Origin: an uncultured Methylophilaceae bacterium
Lineage (GTDB): Bacteria; Pseudomonadota; Gammaproteobacteria; Burkholderiales; Methylophilaceae
Length of the DNA: 64,000 nucleotides
Assembly (NCBI GenBank): GCA_903899965.1
Contig: CAIULB010000009.1
Coordinates: forward strand, 35,516 to 99,515
Reading direction: 5' to 3'
The position numbers and the translations under genes were made by a program. Shown here in pieces: positions 42,209 through 53,772 of this stretch. Below the pieces are notes generated by a model that had not been told where the DNA came from, searched no databases, and saw only the letters and a list, made by a program, of their open reading frames with translations. How positions within the stretch are numbered: the stretch's first letter is position 1; each line of letters starts with the position of its first letter.

Positions 42209-43411
42209 ATGGCAGTTGAGCGCGTTTTATCGGGCATGCGTCCTACAGGAAGCTTGCATCTTGGGCATTATCACGGCGTATTAAAAAACTGGGTGAGGCT
42301 TCAGCATGAGCATGAATGCTTATTCTTCGCGGCTGATTGGCATGCACTGACTACGCATTACGATACCCCAGAGATTATCGAAGAAAGCGTTTGGGAAATG
42401 GTGATTGATTGGATTGCCGCGGGTGTAGATCCTGCGAAAGCTACCATTTTTATTCAATCAAAAGTGCCTGAGCATGCCGAATTGCATACTTTGCTTTCTA
42501 TGATTACGCCGCTTGGTTGGTTGGAACGTGTACCAACTTATAAGGACCAACAAGAAAAACTCGCACAAAAAGATTTATCTACTTACGGCTTTTTAGGATA
42601 TCCATTGCTACAAAGTGCGGATATCTTAATTTACAAGGCAACCCAAGTGCCTGTGGGTGAAGATCAAATTCCTCATATTGAGTTTACACGTGAAATCGCA
42701 CGTCGTTTTAATCATATTTACGGCCGTGAAAAAGGCTTTGAAGAAAAAGCAGAAGCTGCGATTAAAAAGCTTGGTAGCAAACGTGGTGGCTTGTACGAAG
42801 AACTACGAACACGTTATCAGGAGAGTGGTGATGACGAGGCGCTAGAGTCGGCGCGCGCAATGATTGAAGAGCAACAAGGCTTAAGTTTAGGTGACCGTGA
42901 GCGCTTGCTTGGCTACCTAGAGGGTGGCGGTAAAATGATTTTGGTCGAGCCAGAGTATAAACTTACGCCAGCTTCGAAAATGCCAGGCTTAGATGGTCAA
43001 AAGATGTCTAAGTCTTATAACAACACGATTTCAATGCGTGAATCACCAGGCATGGTGGCGAAGAAAATTAAGACTATGCCGACTGACCCAGCGCGTATTC
43101 GTTTGACCGATGTTGGCGACCCAGATAAATGTCCTGTATGGCAATTGCATGAAGTCTATTCAAGCGATGAAACTAAGGCTTGGGTGCAACAAGGTTGCCG
43201 TACAGCTGGTATCGGATGTATCGCATGTAAAGGCCCAGTGATTGAAAGCGTTTTAGAAGAGTTGAAGCCTATTCAAGAACGGGCCGCACAATATGCCGAA
43301 GACCCGATGTTGATTAAAAACGTTGTGGCCGAAGGCTGTGAGCGTGCCCGTAAAATGGCGCGTGAAACTATGCGTGAAGTCCGCGAAGTAATGGGTTTAA
43401 GTTACTCATAA
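42209..43411 (+). CDS. trpS: Tryptophanyl-tRNA synthetase
   Basis: RVLSGMRPTGSLHLGHYHGVLKNW and GQKMSKSYNNTISM. Confidence 0.97.
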   Translation: MAVERVLSGMRPTGSLHLGHYHGVLKNWVRLQHEHECLFFAADWHALTTHYDTPEIIEESVWEMVIDWIAAGVDPAKATIFIQSKVPEHAELHTLLSMITPLGWLERVPTYKDQQEKLAQKDLSTYGFLGYPLLQSADILIYKATQVPVGEDQIPHIEFTREIARRFNHIYGREKGFEEKAEAAIKKLGSKRGGLYEELRTRYQESGDDEALESARAMIEEQQGLSLGDRERLLGYLEGGGKMILVEPEYKLTPASKMPGLDGQKMSKSYNNTISMRESPGMVAKKIKTMPTDPARIRLTDVGDPDKCPVWQLHEVYSSDETKAWVQQGCRTAGIGCIACKGPVIESVLEELKPIQERAAQYAEDPMLIKNVVAEGCERARKMARETMREVREVMGLSYS

Positions 43412-43415
43412 GCGC

Positions 43416-44213
43416 GTGACAATCTTAGCTACAGAGCTGAAAGCACAGACAGAACCACGTTTACATGGGGAGGCGATTACGTCGCTTCCTCATGATTTGT
43501 ATATCCCCCCCGATGCATTAGAAGTTTATCTAGAGGCTTTTGAAGGGCCGCTAGACTTACTGCTCTATCTCATTCGTAAACACAACCTCGATATTCTCGA
43601 TATCCCAATGGCGGAATTAACGCGCCAATACATGGGTTATGTTGAGAAAATGCAGGCGATTAAATTGGAATTGGCAGCTGATTATTTGTTGATGTCAGCG
43701 ATGTTGATTGAGATTAAGTCTCGTATGTTGTTACCTAAGCCCACAGAAGTGGAGTCTGAAGATGACCCACGTGCTGAATTGGTACGTCGATTAATGGAAT
43801 ATGAAGCCATTAAGTTGGCTGCGCAAAAGCTCGATGAGTTGCCGCAAGTAGGCCTCGATTTGATGGTGGCTAATGCCTATTTTGAAAAAATTGTTGAGGT
43901 GCAAGCTGCGCAAGTCTCTATGGAAGACTTAATGGCGGCTTGGCAAAATGTACTCAAGCGCGCTAGTCATTTTGCGCATCATAAAGTGGGAAAGTCAGAG
44001 CTTTCCGTGCGCGAACATATGAGCCAGATTTTGCGTAAATTAAAAGAGCAAAATATGATGGAATTCTCAGCGCTTTTTGAAATTGAAACTGATGGGACTC
44101 CTAAGTTAGTCGTATGCTTCTTAGCAATATTGGAATTGGCGCGTGAGGGCTTGGTGAAGATTACCCAGCAAGCGGCTTTTACGCCTATTTACTTAAAAAT
44201 CAATCAAAGCTAA
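43416..44213 (+). CDS. scpA: Segregation and condensation protein A (GTG start)
   Basis: FEGPLDLLLYLIRKHNLDILDIPMAELTRQYMGYV. Confidence 0.95.
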   Translation: MTILATELKAQTEPRLHGEAITSLPHDLYIPPDALEVYLEAFEGPLDLLLYLIRKHNLDILDIPMAELTRQYMGYVEKMQAIKLELAADYLLMSAMLIEIKSRMLLPKPTEVESEDDPRAELVRRLMEYEAIKLAAQKLDELPQVGLDLMVANAYFEKIVEVQAAQVSMEDLMAAWQNVLKRASHFAHHKVGKSELSVREHMSQILRKLKEQNMMEFSALFEIETDGTPKLVVCFLAILELAREGLVKITQQAAFTPIYLKINQS

Positions 44214-44845
44214 TGATGGAATTAAACAATGTATCTCAGATGAAAGTGATATTAGAGGCTGCTCTGCTAACGAGCCCCAGCCCCTTATCCTTAGACGATA
44301 TGTTGCGCTTATTTTCTGAGCGAATTGAGCGAGCAACCTTGCGTATGTTGCTTGATGAACTTAAGCAAGATTGGCAGTCGCGTAATCCTAACAGCATGGA
44401 GTTAGTGCAGGTAGCCAGCGGTTGGCGGTTCCAAGCGCTACCTGAATTGGCGCCATATTTGTCCCGCCTGAATCCAGATCGTCCGCAACGCTATTCGCGT
44501 GCTGCTATGGAAACATTAGCTATTATTGCTTATCGGCAGCCTGTTACGCGCGGTGACATTGAAGAGCTTCGTGGCGTGGCTGTGAACCCTAACACCATCC
44601 GTCAATTGCAAGAGCGCGATTGGATTGATGTGGTGGGGCAGCGGGATGTGCCTGGCCGTCCTTCTTTGTACGCAACCACTAAAACCTTTTTAGATGACCT
44701 CAATCTGAAATCTTTAGCTGACTTGCCAGCAATGGAAACCTTCATTGAGCAACCTTTTGCCGAAGAAGAAGCGATTGTTGAGGCTACCCAAGAAACAAGA
44801 GTGCAAGTTGATTTTCTTGATAGCGGCGACTCTCCGGCCAATTAA
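44213..44845 (+). CDS. scpB: Segregation and condensation protein B
   Basis: METLAIIAYRQPVTRGDIEELRGVAVNPNTIRQLQERDWIDVVGQRDVPGRPSLYATT. Confidence 0.95.
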   Translation: MMELNNVSQMKVILEAALLTSPSPLSLDDMLRLFSERIERATLRMLLDELKQDWQSRNPNSMELVQVASGWRFQALPELAPYLSRLNPDRPQRYSRAAMETLAIIAYRQPVTRGDIEELRGVAVNPNTIRQLQERDWIDVVGQRDVPGRPSLYATTKTFLDDLNLKSLADLPAMETFIEQPFAEEEAIVEATQETRVQVDFLDSGDSPAN

Positions 44846-44905
44846 AATATTTAGCTGGGCAATCTGCGGTAAAATTAGCACTATTCAATTATAGAAATAT
44901 CCAAC

Positions 44906-46141
44906 ATGGCCCGTCCTTTTAAACAACAGCGTGACCCTCAGCGCACCATCAAACGGCCAACGACTAATTTCACGCCTATCGCACAAGACCCTGATGCGCC
45001 AGCATTGCCAACGCAGCGATTACACAAGTTGTTAGCATTGGCTGGCTTGGGTTCACGCCGTGATATGGAGGCTTTGATTGCCAGTGGTCGAGTGACGGTT
45101 AATGGACAAGTGGCCACACAAGGTGCTGGTGTGACGGAGAATGACATTGTCCGCGTAGATAGTCGCCCAGTAAGATTGTCGTTTGAACCTGAATTACCTA
45201 AGGTGCTGATTTACCACAAACCAGAAGGCGAAATTGTGAGTCAGGATGACCCGGAAGGTCGTGCTAGTGTGTTTGATAAGCTTCCTAAAGTGCGCGGGGC
45301 TAAATGGATTGCGATTGGTCGCTTGGATATTAATACTTCTGGCCTCTTGATTTTTACGACATCGGGTGAGCTAGCGAACCACTTTATGCATCCACGCTAT
45401 GGTGTTGAGCGTGAATACGCTGTGCGTATTTTTGGCGAACTAACGGATGAGCAATTAGCGCAATTGCGTGTTGGTATTGAGCTTGATGATGGCCCTGCAA
45501 ATTTTGACATCATCAATCCGCAAGGCGGCGAAGGTTCTAACCACTGGTATCAAGTGGTATTGACTGAGGGCCGTAATCGCGAAGTGCGTCGTCTATTTGA
45601 GGCATTTTTAGCCCCAGTGAGCCGTTTGATGCGCGTGCGTTTTGGCCCAGTCAATTTACCACCACGCTTAAAGCGCGGCATGATGTTAGAGTTATCACCT
45701 AAAGAAGTTGTAGGCTTGTTGGAATGGGCTGGTTTGCCAACACCTAGTGGCCCGATGCGTCAGATGACGGCGCGTGAAAAGGATAAACTTGGCACGGCGT
45801 TTACCCCTAAACCTAAACGTGAGGCGCGTGAGCGTATTGCCGCTGGTGAGCGCAATAAGAGTGAACGTCAAAGTTATTATGAGCGTAACGCACCACCAAG
45901 CTTGGCTGAGACTTTGACAGGTACGCAACGTAAGAGTCGCGGTACTAATTCCGTCGATAAAAAAGCTTCAGAGCGTGCGGCAACAGATAAAGAGAAGTTG
46001 GATAGAGCTGATTTTGCGCGAGATAAGCGCAACACACGCGGTAAATCTTCAGCATCTAAGAAGCCAGCCAATCGTCGTATTCGACAAGGTACCGATGTGG
46101 TTAAAGCTGGTGAGAAGCCACCTAAGCGTCAAAAATCTTAG
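44906..46141 (+). CDS. rluB: 23S rRNA pseudouridine synthase RluB-type with long basic tail
   Basis: S4 domain LHKLLALAGLGSRRDMEALIASGRVTVNGQVA; WIAIGRLDINTSGLLIFTT; Lys/Arg-rich C-terminal extension. Confidence 0.93.
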   Translation: MARPFKQQRDPQRTIKRPTTNFTPIAQDPDAPALPTQRLHKLLALAGLGSRRDMEALIASGRVTVNGQVATQGAGVTENDIVRVDSRPVRLSFEPELPKVLIYHKPEGEIVSQDDPEGRASVFDKLPKVRGAKWIAIGRLDINTSGLLIFTTSGELANHFMHPRYGVEREYAVRIFGELTDEQLAQLRVGIELDDGPANFDIINPQGGEGSNHWYQVVLTEGRNREVRRLFEAFLAPVSRLMRVRFGPVNLPPRLKRGMMLELSPKEVVGLLEWAGLPTPSGPMRQMTAREKDKLGTAFTPKPKREARERIAAGERNKSERQSYYERNAPPSLAETLTGTQRKSRGTNSVDKKASERAATDKEKLDRADFARDKRNTRGKSSASKKPANRRIRQGTDVVKAGEKPPKRQKS

Positions 46142-46152
46142 GTTGCTAAGAC

Positions 46153-47052
46153 TTAAGCGGGTAATTGTTCTTTTGTGAGTAAGAAAACGAACTGATTACC
46201 CGATTCCACTTCTAGCCATGTGAATGGCACGTCAGGGTAAGCTTCAAGAAGTGCATCGCGGTTATGACCGATTTCTACAATCAATAAGCCACCATCATTC
46301 AGATATTTCCCAGCTTCATTGAGTAAAGTATGGGTGTGATCTAAACCATCCGTTCCGCTCCCCAACGCGATTTGTGGCTCATTGCGATATTCTTTTGGCA
46401 GCAATGCCATCGATGGGGCATCTACGTAGGGTGGATTGCTAATAATTAAATCGTAAGTTTTGCCGGCAAGTGCTGTGAACATATCAGATTGAATCGCGGT
46501 GATTTGTTCTTCTAAGCCGTAGTTTTTGATGTTGATGTTAGATACAGCAATCGCATCAGGTGAGATATCCACCACATCCACAGCAGCATTTGGGAACGCG
46601 TGCGCGAGCAATACGCCTAAACAACCGCTACCCGTGCAGATATCTGCGGCACTTTCCACCATTTCTTGGTATTCAATCCAGGGGTGTAAGCCGTTTTCAA
46701 GTAATTCGGCAATAAATGAACGTGGCACAATCACGCGTTCATCCACGTAAAACTTAAAGCCTCTTAACCAAGCTTCACGTAACAAGTAAGCGGTTGGTAT
46801 GCGGTCTGTGACGCGGCGCTCAATCAGATGCGCCAGATGCTTGGCTTCATCTCTCGTCACACGCGCATCTAAGAAATTATCTAGGGTATCTAAAGGCAAA
46901 TGCAGCGCACTCATCACAAGCCAAACGCTTTCATCATAAGCATTGTCGGTGCCGTGACCAAAAAACACTTCCGCCTCTTCTAAGCGGCTCATGCTAAAAC
47001 GCACCCAATCGCGAATAGTGAATAATGCTTCTGTGATGTGATTAGGTGTCAT
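46153..47052 (-). CDS. prmB: Ribosomal protein L3 N5-glutamine methyltransferase
   Basis: RIPTAYLLREAWLRGFKFYVDERVIVPRSFIAELL, DICTGSGCLGVLLA and NPPY motif; likely start MTPNHITEAL. Confidence 0.94.
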   Translation of the reverse strand: MTPNHITEALFTIRDWVRFSMSRLEEAEVFFGHGTDNAYDESVWLVMSALHLPLDTLDNFLDARVTRDEAKHLAHLIERRVTDRIPTAYLLREAWLRGFKFYVDERVIVPRSFIAELLENGLHPWIEYQEMVESAADICTGSGCLGVLLAHAFPNAAVDVVDISPDAIAVSNINIKNYGLEEQITAIQSDMFTALAGKTYDLIISNPPYVDAPSMALLPKEYRNEPQIALGSGTDGLDHTHTLLNEAGKYLNDGGLLIVEIGHNRDALLEAYPDVPFTWLEVESGNQFVFLLTKEQLPA

Positions 47053-47143
47053 GTTGGTCTTTCGATTTTTTGTTTGGTTTTTTCGCACTTGAGAGAAGCC
47101 ATATCAGGCCGCCCGCAACGATGAGTACGATAATCAGTTCCAT
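47042..47143 (-). CDS. Putative 33-aa single-TM small protein
   Basis: ATG 6 nt after the dapE stop: MELIIVLIVAGGLIWLLSSAKKPNKKSKDQHDT*; 3' end overlaps the prmB start; absent from the ORF track (too short). Confidence 0.6.
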   Translation of the reverse strand: MELIIVLIVAGGLIWLLSSAKKPNKKSKDQHDT

Positions 47144-47149
47144 GCTCTA

Positions 47150-48639
<1,490 letters not shown>

Positions 48640-48677
48640 GTGGGATATTTTAACAGTAAAAGCAAGGCTATAAAGCA

Positions 48678-48701
48678 AAACAGCCCACTAAGGGGCTGTT
48701 T
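48678..48701 (-). terminator. Stem-loop downstream of dapD
   Basis: AAACAGCCC...GGGCTGTTT; minus-strand continuation TTGCTTTA. Confidence 0.5.
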
Positions 48702-48721
48702 GATTATTCGGCGAAAATGAA

Positions 48722-49549
48722 TTAAATGCCGCGCAATAATTCGTTAATGCCAACTTTGCCTAACGTCTTTTCATCTACCTTTTTAACGATAACAGCGCAG
48801 TAAAGGCTATAGCTGCCGTCTTTAGAAGGTAAGTTGCCAGAAACAACGACTGAGCCTTTTGGCACGCGGCCGTAAGTCACTGAGCCTGTTTCGCGGTCGT
48901 AAATTTTTGTAGATTGGCCGATGTAAACGCCCATTGAGATTACGCAGTTATCTTCAACTACAACACCTTCAACCACTTCAGAACGTGCACCAATAAAGCA
49001 GTTGTCGCCAATGATTGTTGGACCAGCTTGAACTGGCTCTAATACGCCGCCAATACCTACACCACCTGACAAGTGAACGTTTTTACCGATTTGTGCGCAT
49101 GAACCAACCGTTGCCCATGTATCCACCATTGTACCTTCGCCAACGTAAGCACCGATGTTAACGTATGAAGGCATTAACACTGCATTTTTGCCAATGAATG
49201 AACCGCGACGAACGATAGCGTTTGGCACCACGCGGAAACCGCCAGCCTTGAAGTCTTCTTCTGTGTAATCAGCAAATTTTGGTGGTACTTTATCGAAATA
49301 TTGTGTGCAACCGCCATCCATTAATACGTTGTCTTGTAAGCGGAATGAAAGTAATACCGCTTTTTTGAGCCATTGGTGTGTTTCCCATTCTTGGCTGTCA
49401 CCCTTGCGTGAAGCAACGCGTAATTTACCTGCGTCTAAATCAGCTAATACGTTAGCAATCGCTTCTTTAAGCTCTGCTGTTGCATTGCTTGGATTGATGT
49501 CAGCGCGACGCTCAAAAGCGTCTTCAATGATGGTTTGCAATTGGCTCAT
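48722..49549 (-). CDS. dapD: Tetrahydrodipicolinate N-succinyltransferase
   Basis: 275 aa; left-handed beta-helix repeats [43 protein letters not shown]. Confidence 0.97.
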   Translation of the reverse strand: MSQLQTIIEDAFERRADINPSNATAELKEAIANVLADLDAGKLRVASRKGDSQEWETHQWLKKAVLLSFRLQDNVLMDGGCTQYFDKVPPKFADYTEEDFKAGGFRVVPNAIVRRGSFIGKNAVLMPSYVNIGAYVGEGTMVDTWATVGSCAQIGKNVHLSGGVGIGGVLEPVQAGPTIIGDNCFIGARSEVVEGVVVEDNCVISMGVYIGQSTKIYDRETGSVTYGRVPKGSVVVSGNLPSKDGSYSLYCAVIVKKVDEKTLGKVGINELLRGI

Positions 49550-49626
49550 GAATAATTCCGATAGTTTAAAAAATAGTGAAAATAAATTAAGTGCGGCATT
49601 TTACCTGAATGATGGAGGTAATGCGC

Positions 49627-50465
49627 TTATTTGCTCATTTTTGCTTGTTCGTAAAGTGGCATCACGGTTGGGATGAGTTTAGATAAGTCATCAATACGTG
49701 TTTTGTCAGAAGGGTGGTCGCTTAAAAACTCAGCAGGCTTTTTGCCGCCAGATTGCGCCATTTTAGTCCAAAGGCTAATTGCTGCATTGGGATTGTAACC
49801 AGCACGGGCGGCTAACTCCAGTCCCATGCGGTCAGCTTCTGTTTCTTGTGTGCGTGAGTTTGGGAGCGCAAAAAAGAGTTGTGTGCCCATCGCTGCACCG
49901 CCTAAAGCTAAGCCTGTTGCTGCATTTTTCTTGGAGCCAATCACCGCTGCTAGCAAGGCTAAGCCTCCTTGCTGGGCATAAGCGAGTGACATGCGCTCGC
50001 GACCATGTTCACGAAGCGCATGGGCAATTTCGTGGCCAATCACTGCCGCCAATTCATCATCGGTGGCTTTTAGCTTATCAATGAGCCCAGTAAATACCAT
50101 GATTTTACCGCCAGGCATGCAATAGGCGTTTACCTGGTCGTTCTTTTCAACGTTGACTTCCCATTTCCAATTGGCTGCATCAGCACGGTAGACTGGTGTT
50201 TGTTTGATGAGGCGGTCTGAAATTGCGCGAACACGCGCCAACACAACAGGGTCAGTGTTAAGCGTTTTTTTGTCGTTAGCCGTTTTGAGTGTTTGAGAGT
50301 AGCTCGCCAAAGACATGCTCTCCACTTGCTTGCTAGAAAGCATCATAAATTGACTGCGTTCTACACCTACTGCACCTTTGTTAGTGGTTGTTGCACAACC
50401 TACTAATTGGCTGGTGATAAAAGCAGCGAGTAAAAAAATATAAATTTATTGCTTAAGCGTTTCAT
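49627..50465 (-). pseudogene. M48-family metalloprotease lipoprotein with signal peptide interrupted by a 1-nt frameshift (intact catalytic ORF 49627-50346)
   Basis: Catalytic VIGHEIAHALREHGRERM. Upstream frame gives ...FLLAAFITSQLVGCATTTNKGAVGVERSQFMM (lipobox LVGC), while the ATG at 50465 encodes MKRLSNKFIF in the other frame; the break lies in a T7 tract. Confidence 0.82.
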
Positions 50466-50490
50466 TTTGTAGTTTATTAGTCTTTAGTTG

Positions 50491-52374
50491 TTAGAAACTT
50501 ACCTGTGAACCAAGTTCAACAACTCGGTTAGGAGGTAGTTTAAATTGGTTAGTAATGGTTTCCGCAGATCTAAATAGACCGATAAAGATCTTCTTACGCC
50601 AGAAAGCCATCTCTGGACTTTCGCAAGCAATCAGAATCTCTTTACCTACGAAGAATGATGTATCCATTGGATCTAGCTCTAGACCTTGAGCAGCACATAA
50701 TTCCAAATCGCGCGGTAAATTAGGTTCATCTTTAAAGCCGTAATTGACGGTGACACGATAGAACTCATGAGGAAGTTTCTCTACCAGGACCAACTCTTCT
50801 TTAGGTGCGTGAGGGAAATCCGAGAATTTCACTGTCAGTATCACTACTTTTTCATGCAAGACCTTGTTGTGCTTGAGGTTGTGCAACATAGCATGTGGAA
50901 CGCCATCGGGGTTGGGCGTCATGAATAAGGCAGTGCCCGGCACGCGTGCTGGCGGATGTTGGCCTATTGCTTCAATAAAAGGGTTTAGCTCCATCGCTTC
51001 ATTTTTTAGATGTTTATAAAGCAATGAGCGACCTGTTTTCCAAGTAATCATTAAGGTGTAAATTAAAATGCCAATGATTAATGGAACCCATCCGCCATCT
51101 GGGATTTTGAGTAAGGTTGCACCAAAAAATGCAATGTCGACTGATAGGAAAATAAGAATTAATAAGCCAGTACGGTATTTGCCCCAACCCCAAATTTTGT
51201 AGAAAACAAAGCCTGCAAGTAGGGATGTAATGACCATGTTCCCGGTTACTGCGATACCGTAAGCTGCAGCTAAATTACCTGATGATTTAAACCCGACGAC
51301 CAATGCCATGACAGCTAACATTAGGCCCCAATTGATACGAGGCATGTAAATTTGGCCTTCTTGACTTTCAGATGTGTGTTCAACGTGCATACGTGGAAGG
51401 TAGCCAAGTTGTAATGCTTGTCGTGAAATTGAATAAGCGCCAGTAATGACGGCCTGTGATGCAATTACCGTCGCAACGGTTGCTAAAATAATCATAGGGA
51501 AGAGCATCCATTCAGGTGCGAGTAAATAGAATGGATTTTTGATTGCTTCATGGTCACTGAGTAAAAGGGCGCCTTGTCCAAAGTAATTTAAAATCAAAGC
51601 AGGTAATACAAGCAAGGTCCAGCCAAGTCTTACTGGCGCACGCCCAAAATGGCCCATGTCTGCATACAGCGCCTCGGCGCCAGTCACACACAAAACAACG
51701 GAGCCTAAGGCTACAAAACCAAGCCAAGGGTCGAGTTGGAAAAAGTGAATGCCGTAGATCGGATTGAGTGCATAAAGCACAGAAGGGTTTTGAATAATGC
51801 TATTAAAGCCAAGGGTTCCAAGCACGCCAAACCAAACAAGCATGATTGGGCCAAAAAAAGCACCAACGATGGCTGTACCTTTGCTTTGCGCCCAGAACAA
51901 ACCGAAAAGAACTATCAGGGTAAAAGGAATGATGAGGGGATGAAGTGCCGGAGTGGCGATTTCCATACCCTCTACTGCAGAAAGTACAGAAATGGCTGGC
52001 GTGATAATGCCATCAGCGTAGAACATACAAGCACCTAAAATACCAAGTAGCATAATGCCGTGTTGTTCTTTTAGATTGTTGCCGGTTTTTCTAATTGCAA
52101 GCGCTAAAAGCGCCATGATGCCACCTTCACCGCGGTTGTCAGCACGCATAATAAAGGCAACATACTTGAGTGAAACAACCATAATTAACGACCAGGCAAT
52201 TAAAGAAAGTATGCCTAGAATATTGGCTTCATTGAGACTAACAGGGTGTTTGCCTGCAGAGAAAATTTCGTGAATGGTGTAAAGCGGACTTGTTCCAATA
52301 TCGCCGAACACAACGCCAAGTGCGGCTAGGGTTAATGTGGAAAGTTTAGTTTTATTGCCAGAGGGGGATGACAT
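50491..52374 (-). CDS. kup: KUP/Trk-type potassium uptake protein
   Basis: LTLAALGVVFGDIGTSPLYTIHEIF, GGIMALLAL and GTALFMTPNPDGVPHAMLHNLKHNKVLH. Confidence 0.96.
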   Translation of the reverse strand: MSSPSGNKTKLSTLTLAALGVVFGDIGTSPLYTIHEIFSAGKHPVSLNEANILGILSLIAWSLIMVVSLKYVAFIMRADNRGEGGIMALLALAIRKTGNNLKEQHGIMLLGILGACMFYADGIITPAISVLSAVEGMEIATPALHPLIIPFTLIVLFGLFWAQSKGTAIVGAFFGPIMLVWFGVLGTLGFNSIIQNPSVLYALNPIYGIHFFQLDPWLGFVALGSVVLCVTGAEALYADMGHFGRAPVRLGWTLLVLPALILNYFGQGALLLSDHEAIKNPFYLLAPEWMLFPMIILATVATVIASQAVITGAYSISRQALQLGYLPRMHVEHTSESQEGQIYMPRINWGLMLAVMALVVGFKSSGNLAAAYGIAVTGNMVITSLLAGFVFYKIWGWGKYRTGLLILIFLSVDIAFFGATLLKIPDGGWVPLIIGILIYTLMITWKTGRSLLYKHLKNEAMELNPFIEAIGQHPPARVPGTALFMTPNPDGVPHAMLHNLKHNKVLHEKVVILTVKFSDFPHAPKEELVLVEKLPHEFYRVTVNYGFKDEPNLPRDLELCAAQGLELDPMDTSFFVGKEILIACESPEMAFWRKKIFIGLFRSAETITNQFKLPPNRVVELGSQVSF

Positions 52375-52442
52375 TAACAATTAGCTTTAAGACACAAAAT
52401 AGTATTATCAATCAAGTTTGGCCCTAAACCAATAGCAGAATG

Positions 52443-52472
52443 ATAATCGTCACTTAAGATAATGGCGATTAT
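52443..52472. other. 10-bp inverted repeat overlapping the xseA stop codon
   Basis: ATAATCGTCA-CTTAAGATAA-TGGCGATTAT (one G-T wobble). Confidence 0.4.
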
Positions 52473-53683
52473 GTTGTTTTTGAGATAACAGCTTCTGCTT
52501 CGCCCACACCAAAAGTGAGGTTAATCGCATCGCCGGTCTCGATTTGAGCGCTGTTGTTAATGATCTGCCCATCTTTTGTTTGTGCAAAAGCATAGCCCCT
52601 TGTCAAAACAGCTTGAGGGTTGAGGTGATGTAAGTTTTGCTCAATTTGGCTAAGGTTCTTTTGTTGGCGTTGTAACTGTTGTTTGATGCTTAAATTGAAT
52701 CTGTGACCAAGTTGCGCTAATTGTTTTTGTTGTTGAGTGATTTGTTGTGATGGAGACACTAGGCGGCGCCCCAAATAATCTAACATTTGCGCCCGCTGCA
52801 TGATGCCATCTAAGCTATTTCTGTTGAGTTGCAAGCCTAGCTGTTTAAGTTTATTGAATAACGATTCGCGTGATGGTGATGCAATCTCAGCAGCAGCAGT
52901 CGGTGTTGCTGCGCGCGTATCAGCGACAAAATCACAAATGGTAAAGTCGGTTTCGTGCCCCACACCGCTAATGGTTGGAATGCGGCAGTTAGCGATCGCG
53001 CGTGCAACCACCTCCTCATTGAATTGCCATAAGTCTTCCATGCTGCCACCGCCGCGGCAAATAATCAGCACATCACATTCGTTTCGCGCATGCGCGCTAT
53101 TAATCGCATGGGCGATTTGTGTTGCAGCACCTTTACCTTGAACGGGCGTTGGATAAATGATCACAGGAATGCTGGGCATGCGGCGTCTAAGCGTTGTGAG
53201 CACGTCATGTAATGCAGCCGCATCTGGCGATGTCACAATGCCGATTTGTTTGGGGTGTGTTGGAATGGATTGCTTGAAAGTAGGGTCGAATAAGCCTTCT
53301 TGTTGTAGCTTGGCTTTGAGCTTTTCAAAGGCTTCAAATAATGCTCCAGCGCCAGCGCGTTGCAAAAATTCAATCGTTAGTTGAAAGCTACCGCGCGCTT
53401 CGTAGAGGGTCACTAATGCACGCGCTTCGACTTTGTCACCTTCTTTTGGCACCCAGTCCAAATAACTATTGCGACCACGAAACATCACGCAGCTGACTTG
53501 TGCGCCGGCATCTTTGAGTGAGAAATACCAGTGACCAGAAGCAGCGCGGGTGAGGTTGGAGATTTCGCCCGAAACCCAAAACAGCGGAAAGCTTTGCTCC
53601 AGCACTTCTTTTGCCAAGCGATTAAGTTCGCTGACAGTGAGCACTTTTGGCGTAGCAATACTCGCTTGTTCTGTGTCTAACAT
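52469..53683 (-). CDS. xseA: Exodeoxyribonuclease VII large subunit
   Basis: LFWVSGEISNLTRAASGHWYFSLKDAGAQVSCVMFR, GRGGGSMEDLWQFNEE and SGVGHETDFTICDFVADTRAATPTAAAE. Confidence 0.96.
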   Translation of the reverse strand: MLDTEQASIATPKVLTVSELNRLAKEVLEQSFPLFWVSGEISNLTRAASGHWYFSLKDAGAQVSCVMFRGRNSYLDWVPKEGDKVEARALVTLYEARGSFQLTIEFLQRAGAGALFEAFEKLKAKLQQEGLFDPTFKQSIPTHPKQIGIVTSPDAAALHDVLTTLRRRMPSIPVIIYPTPVQGKGAATQIAHAINSAHARNECDVLIICRGGGSMEDLWQFNEEVVARAIANCRIPTISGVGHETDFTICDFVADTRAATPTAAAEIASPSRESLFNKLKQLGLQLNRNSLDGIMQRAQMLDYLGRRLVSPSQQITQQQKQLAQLGHRFNLSIKQQLQRQQKNLSQIEQNLHHLNPQAVLTRGYAFAQTKDGQIINNSAQIETGDAINLTFGVGEAEAVISKTT

Positions 53684-53772
53684 TGGCTTTTATCCGTTAC
53701 AATCTAGGCTAACTGGTTGCTCGTTATTATAAAGGATGAGCAGGCTGCTATTCGCACTGATTGGATTTAAAT

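Noticed and set aside
44906-46141. Basic C-terminal extension of the RluB-like synthase as a novel fused domain
   Set aside because: Lysine/arginine-rich disordered tails are common on RluB homologues and no folded-domain signature is visible.
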